DNA of 64,000 nt from Zhouia spongiae (GCF_022760175.1 NZ_CP094326.1:3088804-3152803), one strand, 5' to 3'; numbered from the stretch's first letter, positions 28,176 through 38,226 are shown. Translations and numbers: made by a program. The notes: a model not told the origin generated them from the letters alone.

Positions 28176-30347
28176 ATGAATAAAATTCACAATAAGACAT
28201 TACAGGATCTGGAATTTTCAACTGTTTTAAGTCAAATTTCGGATAGATGTACTACTGATTTGGGAAAGGATGCCGCTTTATCGATTTCTCCTTATACTAA
28301 AAAGGAAAAAATGATGGAAGCGCTGTACCATACTAATGAGTACTTATCTTCTTTTGACAATAACAACCAGGTTCCGAATCATGGTTTTGAAGAAATAACA
28401 GCTGAAATAAAGCTATTACATATTGAAAATTCGGTTTTGGAAATAAAAGGTTTTCGAAAGATCGCTTCTATTTCCAATACCGTTAATACGCATATCGTCT
28501 TCTTTAAAAAGTTCCATGATTACTACCCTACCCTGTTTGAAACCTCTAAAGAAATTGAATTCACCAGGGAGATTGTACAGGAAACAGAAAGAATTATCGA
28601 TCGTTTTGGCGAAATTAAAGATGAAGCTTCTTCCGATTTACAATATATAAGAAGGCAGTTAAATGAGGTAAAAGGTAAAATAAACCAGAGTTTTACTCGT
28701 GCTTTGAGTAGCTATATTGCCTCAGGTTATTTAGATGATATTAAGGAATCTGTTGTAGAAAACAGAAGAGTACTGGCCGTCAAAGCCATGTATCGCCGTA
28801 AGGTAAAAGGAAGTGTACTTGGCAGTAGTAAAACAGGCAGTATCGTTTACATCGAACCGGAAGAGACTTTTAGGTACAACAGGGAGCTGAACAACCTGGA
28901 ATATGATGAAAAGGAAGAAATTAACCGGATTTTAAAAAATCTGACAGCCTTTTTACGTCCTTTTATTTCTCTGTTACAAAAATATCAGACTTACTTAACT
29001 CTTATTGACGTTATTGCAGCAAAAGCAAAATATGCCTCCGATATTAACGGTATTTTACCGGCTATTTCTTCAGATAAGGAAATGGAGCTTATCGATGCTT
29101 TTCACCCGTTATTGTTTTTAACAAATAAAAGAAAGGGAGAGAAGACATATCCGCAAACCATATCGCTCCATAAGGAAAACAGGATCATTGTCATTTCTGG
29201 CCCGAATGCAGGAGGAAAAAGTATCACACTTAAAACTGTTGGATTGCTTCAGGTGATGCTTCAAAGCGGAATGCTGGTCTCTGTTCACCCAAGGAGTAAA
29301 ATGTGCGTCTTTAAAAGGATACTGACAGATATAGGCGATAATCAATCTATAGAAAACCACCTGAGCACCTATAGTTATCGTCTGAAGAATATGAATTACT
29401 TTTTAAAGAAATGCAATGACAACACCTTATTTTTAATAGATGAGTTTGGAACAGGGAGTGATCCTGAACTGGGAGGAGCCTTGGCTGAAACATTTTTAGA
29501 AGAGTTCTATAATCGTGATGCCTACGGTATTATCACAACCCATTATGCCAACCTTAAAATGCTAGCTGATGAGCTGCCACATACAACGAATGCCAACATG
29601 ATGTTCGACAACAGGACATTAGAGCCTATTTTTAAACTGGTTGTAGGACAACCGGGAAGTTCCTTTACTTTTGAAGTGGCACAGAAAAACGGCATACCTT
29701 ATAGCCTTATCAACAGGGCAAAAAAGAAAATTGAAGGCGGAAAAGTACGCTTCGACAGAACCATTGCGAAACTTCAGAAAGAACATCGTCAAATGTCCAA
29801 AACCTCTTCGCAGTTAAAAGAAGAAGAAGTTAAAGCCCGGGAGGAAGCCAAAAGGCTCGATGAGCTTAATGCCAGAATTAAGACTAAACTTGAAAGTTAT
29901 CAGGAATTATACGACCATAATCAACGTATGATCTATTTGGGCAATAAAGTAAACGACATTGCCGAAAAGTATTTCTACAACAATAAAAAACGTCCGCTGG
30001 TATCTGAATTCCTCCGGATTGTTGAAACTGAAAACTCAAAACGCAAACGGCAGACAAAAAAGGAAAAGCAGGAAGTTAAAGTAAAAAAGGAGATCGCAGA
30101 AAAAGAAGTACAAAAAGAGGTAGCTGTTATCCGCAAGAAGAAAAAAGCAGCAAAAGAGAAGAAAGTACAGAAAGAAGCTAACAAACCTCGACCGGTACTA
30201 AGAATTGGCGACCGTGTTCGTTTGTTGGACGGAAAAGCGGTGGGGAGTATTGATACCATAGAGAAAGACAAAGCTATTGTGAATTATGGTATGTTTACAA
30301 CCAGTGTCAGTTTAGATCAGTTGGAACTAGTGGAAGCAAAAAAATAA
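28176..30347 (+). CDS. MutS2-type ATPase lacking the Smr domain
   Basis: MutS-superfamily ATPase of about 723 residues, thought to act on branched DNA or collided ribosomes. The N-terminal helical region has KTLQDLEFSTVLSQISDRCTTDLG. The core shows Walker A GPNAGGKSITLKTVG (~342), Walker B LFLIDEFGTGSDPELGGALAE and the His switch TTHYANLKMLAD. Residues ~530-675 are a long coiled coil rich in Lys and Glu, ending in a KOW-like beta segment (RIGDRVRLLDGKAVGSIDTIEKDKAIVNYG). The protein stops there: the C-terminal Smr nuclease of B. subtilis MutS2 is absent. ATG 28176 fits the family; ATG 28158 is possible. The DCC gene follows after one base. Confidence 0.88.
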   Translation: MNKIHNKTLQDLEFSTVLSQISDRCTTDLGKDAALSISPYTKKEKMMEALYHTNEYLSSFDNNNQVPNHGFEEITAEIKLLHIENSVLEIKGFRKIASISNTVNTHIVFFKKFHDYYPTLFETSKEIEFTREIVQETERIIDRFGEIKDEASSDLQYIRRQLNEVKGKINQSFTRALSSYIASGYLDDIKESVVENRRVLAVKAMYRRKVKGSVLGSSKTGSIVYIEPEETFRYNRELNNLEYDEKEEINRILKNLTAFLRPFISLLQKYQTYLTLIDVIAAKAKYASDINGILPAISSDKEMELIDAFHPLLFLTNKRKGEKTYPQTISLHKENRIIVISGPNAGGKSITLKTVGLLQVMLQSGMLVSVHPRSKMCVFKRILTDIGDNQSIENHLSTYSYRLKNMNYFLKKCNDNTLFLIDEFGTGSDPELGGALAETFLEEFYNRDAYGIITTHYANLKMLADELPHTTNANMMFDNRTLEPIFKLVVGQPGSSFTFEVAQKNGIPYSLINRAKKKIEGGKVRFDRTIAKLQKEHRQMSKTSSQLKEEEVKAREEAKRLDELNARIKTKLESYQELYDHNQRMIYLGNKVNDIAEKYFYNNKKRPLVSEFLRIVETENSKRKRQTKKEKQEVKVKKEIAEKEVQKEVAVIRKKKKAAKEKKVQKEANKPRPVLRIGDRVRLLDGKAVGSIDTIEKDKAIVNYGMFTTSVSLDQLELVEAKK

Positions 30348-30348
30348 A

Positions 30349-30765
30349 ATGGAAATCCCCAAAAACAAAAAGATCATCTTGTTCGACGGCGTGTGCAATT
30401 TGTGCAACAACGCTGTGCAGTACATAATTAAAAAAGATAAAAAAGATGTATTTCGATTCGCCTCCCTACAGAGCGATATCGGTCTTCAGCTCGCCAAGGA
30501 AAGAGGTATTGATACAGGTCAGGTAGATTCCATTGTGATGATCGATCCCGGAAATGCCTATTATGTAAAATCTACGGCAGCTCTGGAGATAGCAAAGGAT
30601 TTAGGTGGATTTTATGCCTTTTTAGCTCCTGTACTATTATATATTCCAACCAGATTAAGAGATATAGGTTACGACTTTATAGCCAGGAACCGTTACAAAT
30701 GGTATGGTAAAAAGGATCAATGTATGATCCCGACTGCGGAACTGAAAGAAAAATTTTTGGAATAA
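30349..30765 (+). CDS. DCC-family thiol-disulfide oxidoreductase-like protein
   Basis: 138 residues matching the DUF393/DCC family: IILFDGVCNLCNNAVQYIIKKD, where D-G-V-C-x-x-C gives the family its name, then FRFASLQSDIGLQL, and a C-terminal RNRYKWYGKKDQCMIP. A thioredoxin-like fold is known for relatives; the partner is unknown. It begins one base after the MutS2 stop, so it is translated from the same message. No signal peptide. Confidence 0.88.
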   Translation: MEIPKNKKIILFDGVCNLCNNAVQYIIKKDKKDVFRFASLQSDIGLQLAKERGIDTGQVDSIVMIDPGNAYYVKSTAALEIAKDLGGFYAFLAPVLLYIPTRLRDIGYDFIARNRYKWYGKKDQCMIPTAELKEKFLE

Positions 30766-30766
30766 A

Positions 30767-30985
30767 CTACCTCGGGGCATGCCCACGAGAGGGCCAAGCG
30801 TAAAGAAAAGGTCTACCAGACCTTTTTGCGATGGAGCCGGCCGGCGCATGGCAAAACATTTCAATGCAAGTCCTATGAAATTCCGTCAAGACTATTTCAT
30901 AAGGACAAGCCCTATGAAATTCCTTTAGGAACATTCCGCATGGGCAAGCGTCGGAGCATTTATCCTGAATAAACTCTTGTAGATC
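30767..30985. repeat. Dispersed mosaic repeat, longest copy
   Basis: Three modules in a row. Positions 30767-30867 begin CTACCTCGGGGCATGCCCAC and match 63803-63901 at roughly 88 percent by eye. This module contains AAAAGGTCT-ACC-AGACCTTTT (30806-30826), a perfect stem followed by T, so a plausible terminator. Positions 30868-30940 hold TGAAAT/ATTTCA hairpin units related to 23650-23690. Positions 30945-30985 carry GCGTCGGAGCATTTATCCTGA. It fills the spacer between convergent DCC and symporter genes; 30986-31044 has nothing else recognisable. Confidence 0.75.
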
Positions 30986-31044
30986 AGCTGCTTGTCCCGG
31001 TAAAATGTTTTTTCTATTTCGCGAGCTTGTTCCGGGATCGTTTA

Positions 31045-32349
31045 CTATTCTTTTTTATACGAATCATTCCATTCCCGTACATGTGGTTCCCCCAGCTTGT
31101 CAACAGATTTAGCAACGATCATCGATACCGCAGCATCCCCGGTAACATTCACCGTAGTTCTACACATATCAAGGGGCCTGTCTACAGCAAAAATCAGCGC
31201 CAAACCTGCCTCAGGTATGCCCGCTTGTGCTAAAACGATAACCAGCATTACCATTCCGGCACCGGGAACCGCTGCACTCCCTATGGATGCTAATGTAGCA
31301 GTGGCTATAATTCCGATTTGAGTGGCAAAGTCCAGGTTCATCCCGAATGCCTGGGCTATAAATACCGCTGCAACGGCCTGATATAAACTCGTTCCGTCCA
31401 TATTGATAGTAGCTCCAATAGGCAACACAAAACTTGTAACTTCTTCTTCAACACCAAGGTGCTCCTCTACCCTTTCCATGGTAACCGGTAAGGTGGCTGC
31501 ACTCGAACTGGTAGAAAAAGCCAAAAGCTGAGCAGGAGAAATTCCATTAATGAAAAACCTTGGGGTCTTCTTGGTAAAAAACCAAACAATCAAGATATAA
31601 ACTCCTATCATTAATACTAATCCTAACAATACGGTTACACCGTACATTCCCAACGCCTTAAATAGGTCAGCACTAGGTGCCTCGACTACCAAAGCTGCTA
31701 AAAGGGCAAAAACGCCATAAGGAGCTGCTAACATGATCAGGTCTATAAGTTTTAAAATAACTTCATTAAATCCGTCAAAAAAAGCTTTAACGGGTCTGGC
31801 TGTTTCTTCCGGAATAAGTATCAGTCCGATACCAAAGAAAATGGCAAAGAAAATCACTTGCAGCATATTGCCGTTATCACTTGCAGCATTAAATATATTG
31901 CTCGGTACCAGATCTTCCAGGGCCTGTAAGGGACCTGCATCTTTTTGCTTTTCTGCGTCGGCAATCTTACTGCTGGCATCCCCACTGTAGTTTTCCATTA
32001 ATTCATTCCGGGTTTCTTCTTTTATGGTCTTCCCCGGTTGAATTATATTAACAACGGTAAGGCCGATAGAAACGGCAATAACAGTGGTAACGATATAGGT
32101 TCCGATCGTTCTGCCTCCCATTTTTGAAAGCTTGGAAATATCTTTCAGGTCAGATACACCTTTTATAAGGGATGCCAGGATCAGCGGAACTGCGATTAAT
32201 TTTAAAGCATTAATGAAAATATCACCAAAGGGTTTAACCCAGTCTGTCACAAAATCCGGCCCCCAATCGAAACGTATCATAAGCAACGCAAAGAGCACTC
32301 CGAACAACATGCCCAATAGTATTTGCCAATGTAAAGCTATTTTCTTCAT
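31045..32349 (-). CDS. Dicarboxylate/amino acid:cation symporter (DAACS family)
   Basis: Inner-membrane importer of a C4-dicarboxylate or acidic amino acid with Na+ or H+, 434 residues, GltP/DctA fold. The first hairpin and TM6 precede the serine-rich HP1 loop (AFSTSSSAATLPVTMERVEEHLGV). TM7 carries PIGATINMDGTSLYQAVAAVFIAQAFG with the NMDGT signature, and HP2 (GSAAVPGAGMVMLVIVLAQAGIP) and TM8 (FAVDRPLDMCRTTVNVTGDA) follow. The TM8 DRxxDMxRTxxNVxGD pattern is intact, so it should be functional. It lies 29 bases after aroC on the same strand and is probably co-transcribed, although the functions are unrelated. Confidence 0.94.
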   Translation of the reverse strand: MKKIALHWQILLGMLFGVLFALLMIRFDWGPDFVTDWVKPFGDIFINALKLIAVPLILASLIKGVSDLKDISKLSKMGGRTIGTYIVTTVIAVSIGLTVVNIIQPGKTIKEETRNELMENYSGDASSKIADAEKQKDAGPLQALEDLVPSNIFNAASDNGNMLQVIFFAIFFGIGLILIPEETARPVKAFFDGFNEVILKLIDLIMLAAPYGVFALLAALVVEAPSADLFKALGMYGVTVLLGLVLMIGVYILIVWFFTKKTPRFFINGISPAQLLAFSTSSSAATLPVTMERVEEHLGVEEEVTSFVLPIGATINMDGTSLYQAVAAVFIAQAFGMNLDFATQIGIIATATLASIGSAAVPGAGMVMLVIVLAQAGIPEAGLALIFAVDRPLDMCRTTVNVTGDAAVSMIVAKSVDKLGEPHVREWNDSYKKE

Positions 32350-32378
32350 AAAGATTGATTTAGTTTAATTGTGTGCAT

Positions 32379-33443
32379 CTATAGTTTAGATGCCCTGTTA
32401 AGTAAGTAATAATCTGCCAATACCAATGCCGCCATAGCCTCTACTATAGGTACGGCTCTCGGCACAACACAAGGGTCGTGCCGGCCCTTGCCCTGCATTT
32501 TTACAATATTACCTTCTTTATCTATGGTCTCGTACTCCTGAATTAGGGTCGCAACGGGTTTGAACGCTACATTAAAGTATATATCCATACCGTTACTGAT
32601 CCCTCCCTGAATACCTCCGCTAAAATTGGTTTGGGTGGTTCCGTCTGTATTAAACTTATCGTTATGGTCAGAACCCTTCATTTTTGACCCTTTAAAGCCA
32701 CTCCCGTATTCAAATCCCTTAACAGCGTTAATAGACAACATTGCTTTTCCCAGTTCGGCATGCAACCTGTCAAAAACAGGTTCTCCGAGGCCTACAGGAA
32801 CATTTTTTATCACACAGCTGACAATGCCTCCTACAGTATCTCCTTCTTTTCGGATCTGCTTGATATATGTTTCCATTTCAGAAGCCTTCTGAGCATCCGG
32901 ACATCTCACTATATTGGTCTCGGCTACTTCTAAATGAAGATCTTCATAAGATTTATTCAGCTCAATTGCTCCTACAGAAGACACATAAGCCTGAAATTGT
33001 ATATCTTTAAGTACCTGCTTAGCTATTGCTCCGGCTACCACTCTGCACGCAGTCTCACGGGCAGAACTACGTCCACCTCCCCGGTAATCCCTAAAACCAT
33101 ATTTCTGATCGTACACGTAATCGGCATGACTTGGCCGGTAGCTGTCTTTTATATGTGAATAATCGTGAGACTTCTGATTGGTGTTTTCGATCATAAAGCC
33201 TATAGAGGTTCCGGTTGTCTTTCCTTCAAAAATACCTGATAAAAAACGTACTTCGTCCGGTTCTTTTCTTTGGGTCACAATGGCCGACTGACCGGGTTTT
33301 CTACGATCCAGATCTCTCTGGACCGCTTCTAAATCTATTTCGACACCCGCAGGACATCCATCTATTACCCCGCCCAGTGCTTCTCCGTGTGATTCTCCAA
33401 AAGTGGTTACCTTAAACAGGTTTCCAAAGGAATTTCCCGCCAT
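32379..33443 (-). CDS. aroC: Chorismate synthase
   Basis: Last step of the shikimate pathway: EPSP to chorismate, using reduced FMN. 354 residues from ATG 33443 ([20 protein letters not shown]); an upstream TTG seven codons earlier is not needed. Signatures present are [52 protein letters not shown]... [18 protein letters not shown] and the C-terminal [25 protein letters not shown]. An 18-base-spaced promoter lies directly upstream. The length is normal. Confidence 0.97.
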   Translation of the reverse strand: MAGNSFGNLFKVTTFGESHGEALGGVIDGCPAGVEIDLEAVQRDLDRRKPGQSAIVTQRKEPDEVRFLSGIFEGKTTGTSIGFMIENTNQKSHDYSHIKDSYRPSHADYVYDQKYGFRDYRGGGRSSARETACRVVAGAIAKQVLKDIQFQAYVSSVGAIELNKSYEDLHLEVAETNIVRCPDAQKASEMETYIKQIRKEGDTVGGIVSCVIKNVPVGLGEPVFDRLHAELGKAMLSINAVKGFEYGSGFKGSKMKGSDHNDKFNTDGTTQTNFSGGIQGGISNGMDIYFNVAFKPVATLIQEYETIDKEGNIVKMQGKGRHDPCVVPRAVPIVEAMAALVLADYYLLNRASKL

Positions 33444-33461
33444 ATAGTTTTGGTTTTTGTT

Positions 33462-33490
33462 CAAAAATAAAGTTTAAAACAAATAAACAA
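33462..33490 (-). promoter_or_regulatory. aroC promoter
   Basis: On the minus strand TTG (33490-33488), 18 bases, then TATTTTTG (33469-33462), a full TAnnTTTG match, 18 bases before the ATG. Confidence 0.55.
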
Positions 33491-33628
33491 AAATTAAATA
33501 CCTCTAATCATAAATTAATATGGTTTTGATCGAGTTGACATTAACTTAACAATCAACTCATATTTAATTAATTACAGTTTAATATTTGATTAAAACTGAA
33601 ATTCTTTTTTTGTATAAACAATTAAGCA

Positions 33629-34459
33629 TTGAGAAAAAGAAAAGTTGAAATAGTTGTCATATCAGATATACATTTAGGCACATACGGCTGTCATGCAGGG
33701 GAATTACTCTCTTATCTGAATAGTGTCAATCCCAAAAAATTAATCTTAAACGGAGATATCATAGATATCTGGCAATTTAGAAAACGTTTTTTTCCCAAAA
33801 CACACCTGCAAGTCATCAAAAAAATCATAGATCTTTCCACTAAGGGTACAGAAGTGTATTACATAACAGGAAATCACGATGAAATGCTCCGCAAGTTCAG
33901 CGATGTGTCTATGGGAAATATACATATCCTCGACAAACTCATCCTGAATTTAGATGGAAAAAAAGCCTGGATCTTTCATGGCGACATCTTTGATGCCTCG
34001 ATACAACACACCAAATGGATTGCCAAGCTGGGAGGCTGGGGATATGATTTCCTGATCTTGTTTAACAGGTTCATTAACCGGATATTGGTTGGACTGGGAA
34101 AAGAGAAGTATTCGCTTTCCAAAAAAATAAAGAACAGCGTTAAAAAAGCCATTAAGTATATAGGGGATTTTGAAAAGGCTGCGGCAGACCTGGCCATTGA
34201 GAACGGATATAAGTATGTAATATGCGGACATATCCATCAACCCCAAATGATACGGAAAACCAATAAACACGGAACGTGCTTATATCTTAATTCAGGCGAC
34301 TGGATAGAAAACCTGACGGCTCTGGAGTATCATAACAAGCGTTGGGAACTCTATCACTTCAGTCAGGATAAACTCAGTCCGTTTTATTCTGACGAAGACC
34401 TTAAATCTTTAAATTACAAAGAGTTGCTGGCGGCAATAACCATTACCGGTAAAAAATAA
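33629..34459 (+). CDS. UDP-2,3-diacylglucosamine diphosphatase-like metallophosphoesterase (LpxH type)
   Basis: A calcineurin-fold phosphoesterase, probably acting in lipid A synthesis on UDP-2,3-diacylglucosamine at the cytoplasmic face. 276 residues. The di-metal motifs in order are VISDIHLG, LNGDIIDIW, TGNHDEMLR, IFHGDIFD and VICGHIHQPQM. The N-terminal KRKVEIVVISDIHLGTYGCHA matches Bacteroidota LpxH-like proteins. The start is TTG 33629 (no in-frame ATG near). The length is close to LpxH (~240) with a helical insertion around 150-185 (RFINRILVGLGKEKYSLSKK) that may bind lipid. No other lpx gene is adjacent. Confidence 0.85.
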   Translation: MRKRKVEIVVISDIHLGTYGCHAGELLSYLNSVNPKKLILNGDIIDIWQFRKRFFPKTHLQVIKKIIDLSTKGTEVYYITGNHDEMLRKFSDVSMGNIHILDKLILNLDGKKAWIFHGDIFDASIQHTKWIAKLGGWGYDFLILFNRFINRILVGLGKEKYSLSKKIKNSVKKAIKYIGDFEKAAADLAIENGYKYVICGHIHQPQMIRKTNKHGTCLYLNSGDWIENLTALEYHNKRWELYHFSQDKLSPFYSDEDLKSLNYKELLAAITITGKK

Positions 34460-34467
34460 CCTTGCGA

Positions 34468-35259
34468 TTATTGATAAACCTTCACCCAATCGACAATCAT
34501 CTGTACCGGTAAATCTTCCGGATTGGCTTTCCCAACCCAGCTCCCCTCCAGTTGCATATCGATCATCAGGTAAAATGGCTGGTCGAAAGGCCATTGTGTT
34601 GCATCTGCATCTTTTAATTTGGGATATTCAAATGTTGGTTCACCATTAAGGGTAAACACCAGTTTGTCCGGATACCATTCCAGTCCATATACATTAAACT
34701 GTTCCGTATCTGCTTTTGCTGTGGCGTAATACGGCGGGTTTTCTTTTTCCTTGAGTACCAGGGTGTAATACGAATGAACTGTTTGATAAATCTTATCCTC
34801 GTAATTCAAATGTTCCATGATATCGATCTCTCCATTTTTGGGATAGGCACCATACTTCGGTTTGTCTGCCAACATCCATATGGCCGGCCAGGCTCCCTGA
34901 GCACTCTCTAACTTAGCCCGGATCTCTATCTTACCATACTGAAAAGAAAATTTAGCTTTGGTTTCAACACCTCCTGTTAAATACGGTACGGTATCTTTAT
35001 TAAATTCCGGTTTTACAATTCCCATCAGGTGCAGGTTTCCATTTTCAATCTTGTAGCAATCATCGTAATCGGTCATATAGTTAGCCCAATCGGCCTTTCC
35101 TCTTTTGATTTTGGTCCATTTCGTGTCATCCAGCACTCCTTCCTCGTTAAAATCATCTTGCCAGATTAATTTCCACTTTCCGTTTTTCCCTATGGATGTG
35201 TCAGTAGATTTACAGCCCATCAACAGGCATATACTTAAAACCGATAAATATTTTTTCAT
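34468..35259 (-). CDS. Glycoside hydrolase family 16 lipoprotein (beta-glucanase/laminarinase-like)
   Basis: Surface or periplasmic endo-beta-glucanase, about 263 residues. The lipoprotein signal ends in CLLMGC. The GH16 jelly-roll has WKLIWQDDFNEEGVLDDTKWTK at the start and the catalytic EIDIMEH box with nucleophile Glu144, Asp146 and acid/base Glu149. Near the end are FDQPFYLMIDMQLEGSWVG and MIVDWVKVYQ. The WPAIWML and Y..NGEIDIME context is typical of laminarinases, though substrate subfamily calls need alignment. ATG 35259 follows the TGA of the FAD-linked dehydrogenase gene by only two bases, so it is translated in the same unit. Confidence 0.92.
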   Translation of the reverse strand: MKKYLSVLSICLLMGCKSTDTSIGKNGKWKLIWQDDFNEEGVLDDTKWTKIKRGKADWANYMTDYDDCYKIENGNLHLMGIVKPEFNKDTVPYLTGGVETKAKFSFQYGKIEIRAKLESAQGAWPAIWMLADKPKYGAYPKNGEIDIMEHLNYEDKIYQTVHSYYTLVLKEKENPPYYATAKADTEQFNVYGLEWYPDKLVFTLNGEPTFEYPKLKDADATQWPFDQPFYLMIDMQLEGSWVGKANPEDLPVQMIVDWVKVYQ

Positions 35260-35261
35260 AA

Positions 35262-38159
35262 TCAAACCAATGCTTCTTTTAATATACTGACCGGATGCTT
35301 CGCGATCCGCTTGGTACCATCGTAAATCTGGTGCCTGCAGCTGGTTCCGTTAGCAGCTATAATTGTTTCAGAAGACGATTTTTTAATCGCAGGGAACAAG
35401 CGCTGAGAGCCAACTTTCATACTTACCTCGTAGTGTTCTTTTTCGTAACCGAACGATCCGGCCATACCACAGCATCCTGAATTGATGATGCTGACATTGT
35501 AGTTTTCAGGAAGGTTCAGGGCGTCAAAGGTGACTTTTTGATTTGACAATGCCTTTTGATGGCAATGTCCGTGTATTTTTATTTCCTTATACTCCTTCGT
35601 GAACTTTGTGCCGTCGATATTCCCGTTCTCTATTTCCCTTGAAATAAATTCTTCAATCAAAAAGGCATTTTTGGAAACAAACAAGGCTGCTTCATCACCA
35701 GGTAACAATCTTAAATACTCGTCTCTGAAAGATAATACCGCCGAAGGTTCAAGTCCCAAAACAGGGCAATCATCACTAATAAGGTCTTTTAACCTGTCTA
35801 CATTAATTTTTGCCAGTTTTTTGGCTTGCGACAAGAATCCTTTCGATATAAACGTTCTGCCGCTTTCACCGTAAAAAAGTTCAACATGATACCCTAAAGC
35901 TGTCAATAAATCTATAGCATCCTTCCCTAAACCAGTGTCTGAATATTGTGTGAATTCATCAATATATAAAATCACTTTTCCATATACATTATATTGATTT
36001 AGAGTAGATTTATTGTATTTACTGAAATTAAAACTTGAAATTTTAGGCAGACTACGATCCGGGGCTATACCTAGTATTTTTTTTAATATTTTTTGTGAAA
36101 CCGGGTTGTTTACCATAAAAGGAAATAGACTGCCCAGCTTACTCAGTCTTGTGTTAAAAGCAAAGGCCTTATTTCGGAGACTGGTCCCGTTTACAGACTG
36201 GTATTGATGCAAAAACTCAGCCTTTAAAGAAGCTATATCAACGTTGCTCGGGCACTCACTACTACAGGCCTTACAGCTCAGGCACAGATCAAAAACCTCT
36301 TTTAGTTCGTGATGATTAAACCTGTTCAGCTCTTCAGAATTGGTTAAAAACTCCCTTAATGCATTGGCTCGTGCCCTGGTAGTGTCTTTTTCATCTTTTG
36401 TTGCGTGATAACTCGGACACATAGCGCCATTAGAATGATGTGTTTTCCTGCAATCACCACTTCCGTTACATTTTTCCGCAGCTCTTAGAATCCCTTCCGA
36501 ATCGGAAAAATCCATATAGGTGGATATTTCAGGTTCTTTTCTGTCTTTAGTGTAACGCAAAGACTCATCCATAGCAACATAGTCTACTATTTTACCAGGA
36601 TTAAATATGTTATTGGGATCAAAAACCTCTTTAATTTGTTTTAACAAGAGATAATTCCCTTCACCTATCATCAGTTTTATAAATTCAGACCTTACCCTTC
36701 CGTCTCCATGTTCGCCACTCATAGAGCCCTTATACTTTTTTACAAGTCGGGCCACATCTGTAGTTATAGCCCTGAATAAGGCAACACCTTCAGATGTTTT
36801 TAAATCGAGTATCGGACGTAAATGAAGCTCTCCGGCTCCGGCATGAGCATAGTAAACAGCTTTTTGGTCGTGCTTTTGCATAATGGTGTCGAATTCATCA
36901 ATATAGTCTGATAAATCGCGGATTGCAACAGCAGTATCTTCTATGCAGGCGACAGCTTTTTGGTCACCCACAATGTTTCCCAATAGGCCTAAGCCTGCTT
37001 TTCTAAGCTCCATAGCTTTTCCTATACCATCACTATACAACGAAGGATGGGCATACGAAATACCTGTGTTTTCAAGGGTTTCAATTAATGACAATCGTTG
37101 TTTCTCCAGCAATTCAGGGTCATTATCAGCCAATTCCAGCATCAAAACAGCCTGCGGATCACCTTCAATAAAAAAACGGTTAGGAGCCTGTGACTTGTTG
37201 TTCTTAGTACAATCCAATATGATCTTATCCATCATTTCACAGGTATACAACCTATGCTCCATCACCGGAACAACAGCTTTACAGGCGTCACTTACACTCT
37301 TAAAGTGCGCTGCCACTATTACATTATGTTTAGGCGGCAGTTCATCGAGCTGAAGTTTGATCTTAGTGGTTATTGCCAGTGTCCCTTCACTACCTGTAAG
37401 CAAAGAACACATATTGAATTTACCTCCGTTCTCGTTAAATGGCAATAACTTTAAAAGTTCATCAACAGCATACCCCGTATTTCTCCTGTGAATATCGGGT
37501 TTGGGAAACTCATCTCTTATTTGTTGTTGATTTTCAGGGTTCTTCAACAACTCGTAAACGCTTCTGTATATAGCCCCTTCTAGTGATTCCAGCTCAAGCT
37601 TTTCCTTAAATTCATTTGCTGTTAAAGCTCTGAAAACAACCTCAGAGCCGTCAGAAAGCAATATTTCGAGTTCTAGAACTTTATCTCTGGTAACCCCATA
37701 CCTGATAGAAGTGGTTCCGCTGGAATTATTTCCTACCATTCCTCCTATCATACATCGATTAGCTGTCGAAGTATTAGGACCGAAGAAAAGTCCATAGGAT
37801 TTTAAATACTGGTTTAACTCATCCCTGATAACACCCGGCTCCACCGTTACCGTTTTATTCGCCTCATCTAACGAAATAATTTTTGTGAAGTGGCGTGAAA
37901 CATCGACAATGATTCCGCTCCCCACACACTGACCTGCCAGAGACGTGCCGGCCGTACGGGGGATCAGTGAGGTGTTTTCCGTTACGGAAAAATCTATAAG
38001 CAGCTTAAGGTCGTATATATCCTTAGGAAAGGAAACAGCAATAGGTAATTCGCGGTATACTGAAGCATCAGTGGCATATATGGCCTTATGAAGTGCATCG
38101 AAATGCAATTCTCCATGAAGTTTCTTAACCAGCGTATCCAACTTAATTTTAGTGATCAT
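35262..38159 (-). CDS. FAD-linked, 4Fe-4S D-lactate-type dehydrogenase (YdiJ-like)
   Basis: A three-part flavoprotein of about 965 residues, membrane-associated and probably oxidising D-lactate or a related 2-hydroxy acid. Residues 1-530: PCMH-type FAD-binding domain (SLIPRTAGTSLAGQCVGSGIIVDVSRH, GVTRDKVLELEILLSDGS) and FAD-oxidase C domain (MSGEHGDGRVRSEF). Residues ~555-660: ferredoxin region with CNGSGDCRK and CLSCKACSSECPSNVDI. The remainder is a CCG-like domain (HGHCHQKAL, NSGCCGMAGSFGYEKEHYEVS). The four-domain order matches E. coli YdiJ. ATG 38159 is used; a TTG upstream is less likely. It is followed at once by the GH16 gene. Confidence 0.9.
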   Translation of the reverse strand: MITKIKLDTLVKKLHGELHFDALHKAIYATDASVYRELPIAVSFPKDIYDLKLLIDFSVTENTSLIPRTAGTSLAGQCVGSGIIVDVSRHFTKIISLDEANKTVTVEPGVIRDELNQYLKSYGLFFGPNTSTANRCMIGGMVGNNSSGTTSIRYGVTRDKVLELEILLSDGSEVVFRALTANEFKEKLELESLEGAIYRSVYELLKNPENQQQIRDEFPKPDIHRRNTGYAVDELLKLLPFNENGGKFNMCSLLTGSEGTLAITTKIKLQLDELPPKHNVIVAAHFKSVSDACKAVVPVMEHRLYTCEMMDKIILDCTKNNKSQAPNRFFIEGDPQAVLMLELADNDPELLEKQRLSLIETLENTGISYAHPSLYSDGIGKAMELRKAGLGLLGNIVGDQKAVACIEDTAVAIRDLSDYIDEFDTIMQKHDQKAVYYAHAGAGELHLRPILDLKTSEGVALFRAITTDVARLVKKYKGSMSGEHGDGRVRSEFIKLMIGEGNYLLLKQIKEVFDPNNIFNPGKIVDYVAMDESLRYTKDRKEPEISTYMDFSDSEGILRAAEKCNGSGDCRKTHHSNGAMCPSYHATKDEKDTTRARANALREFLTNSEELNRFNHHELKEVFDLCLSCKACSSECPSNVDIASLKAEFLHQYQSVNGTSLRNKAFAFNTRLSKLGSLFPFMVNNPVSQKILKKILGIAPDRSLPKISSFNFSKYNKSTLNQYNVYGKVILYIDEFTQYSDTGLGKDAIDLLTALGYHVELFYGESGRTFISKGFLSQAKKLAKINVDRLKDLISDDCPVLGLEPSAVLSFRDEYLRLLPGDEAALFVSKNAFLIEEFISREIENGNIDGTKFTKEYKEIKIHGHCHQKALSNQKVTFDALNLPENYNVSIINSGCCGMAGSFGYEKEHYEVSMKVGSQRLFPAIKKSSSETIIAANGTSCRHQIYDGTKRIAKHPVSILKEALV

Positions 38160-38226
38160 TTTAAAAAACAAATAAAAATGTTGAACTAAATTAGCGCTGT
38201 TAACGTTATTAACAAAAACTAAACGT

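Noticed and set aside
24000-34460. Polysaccharide-utilisation locus linking the PL8 and later GH16 enzymes
   Set aside because: The two are 9 kb apart with housekeeping genes between them and no SusC/D pair or regulator.
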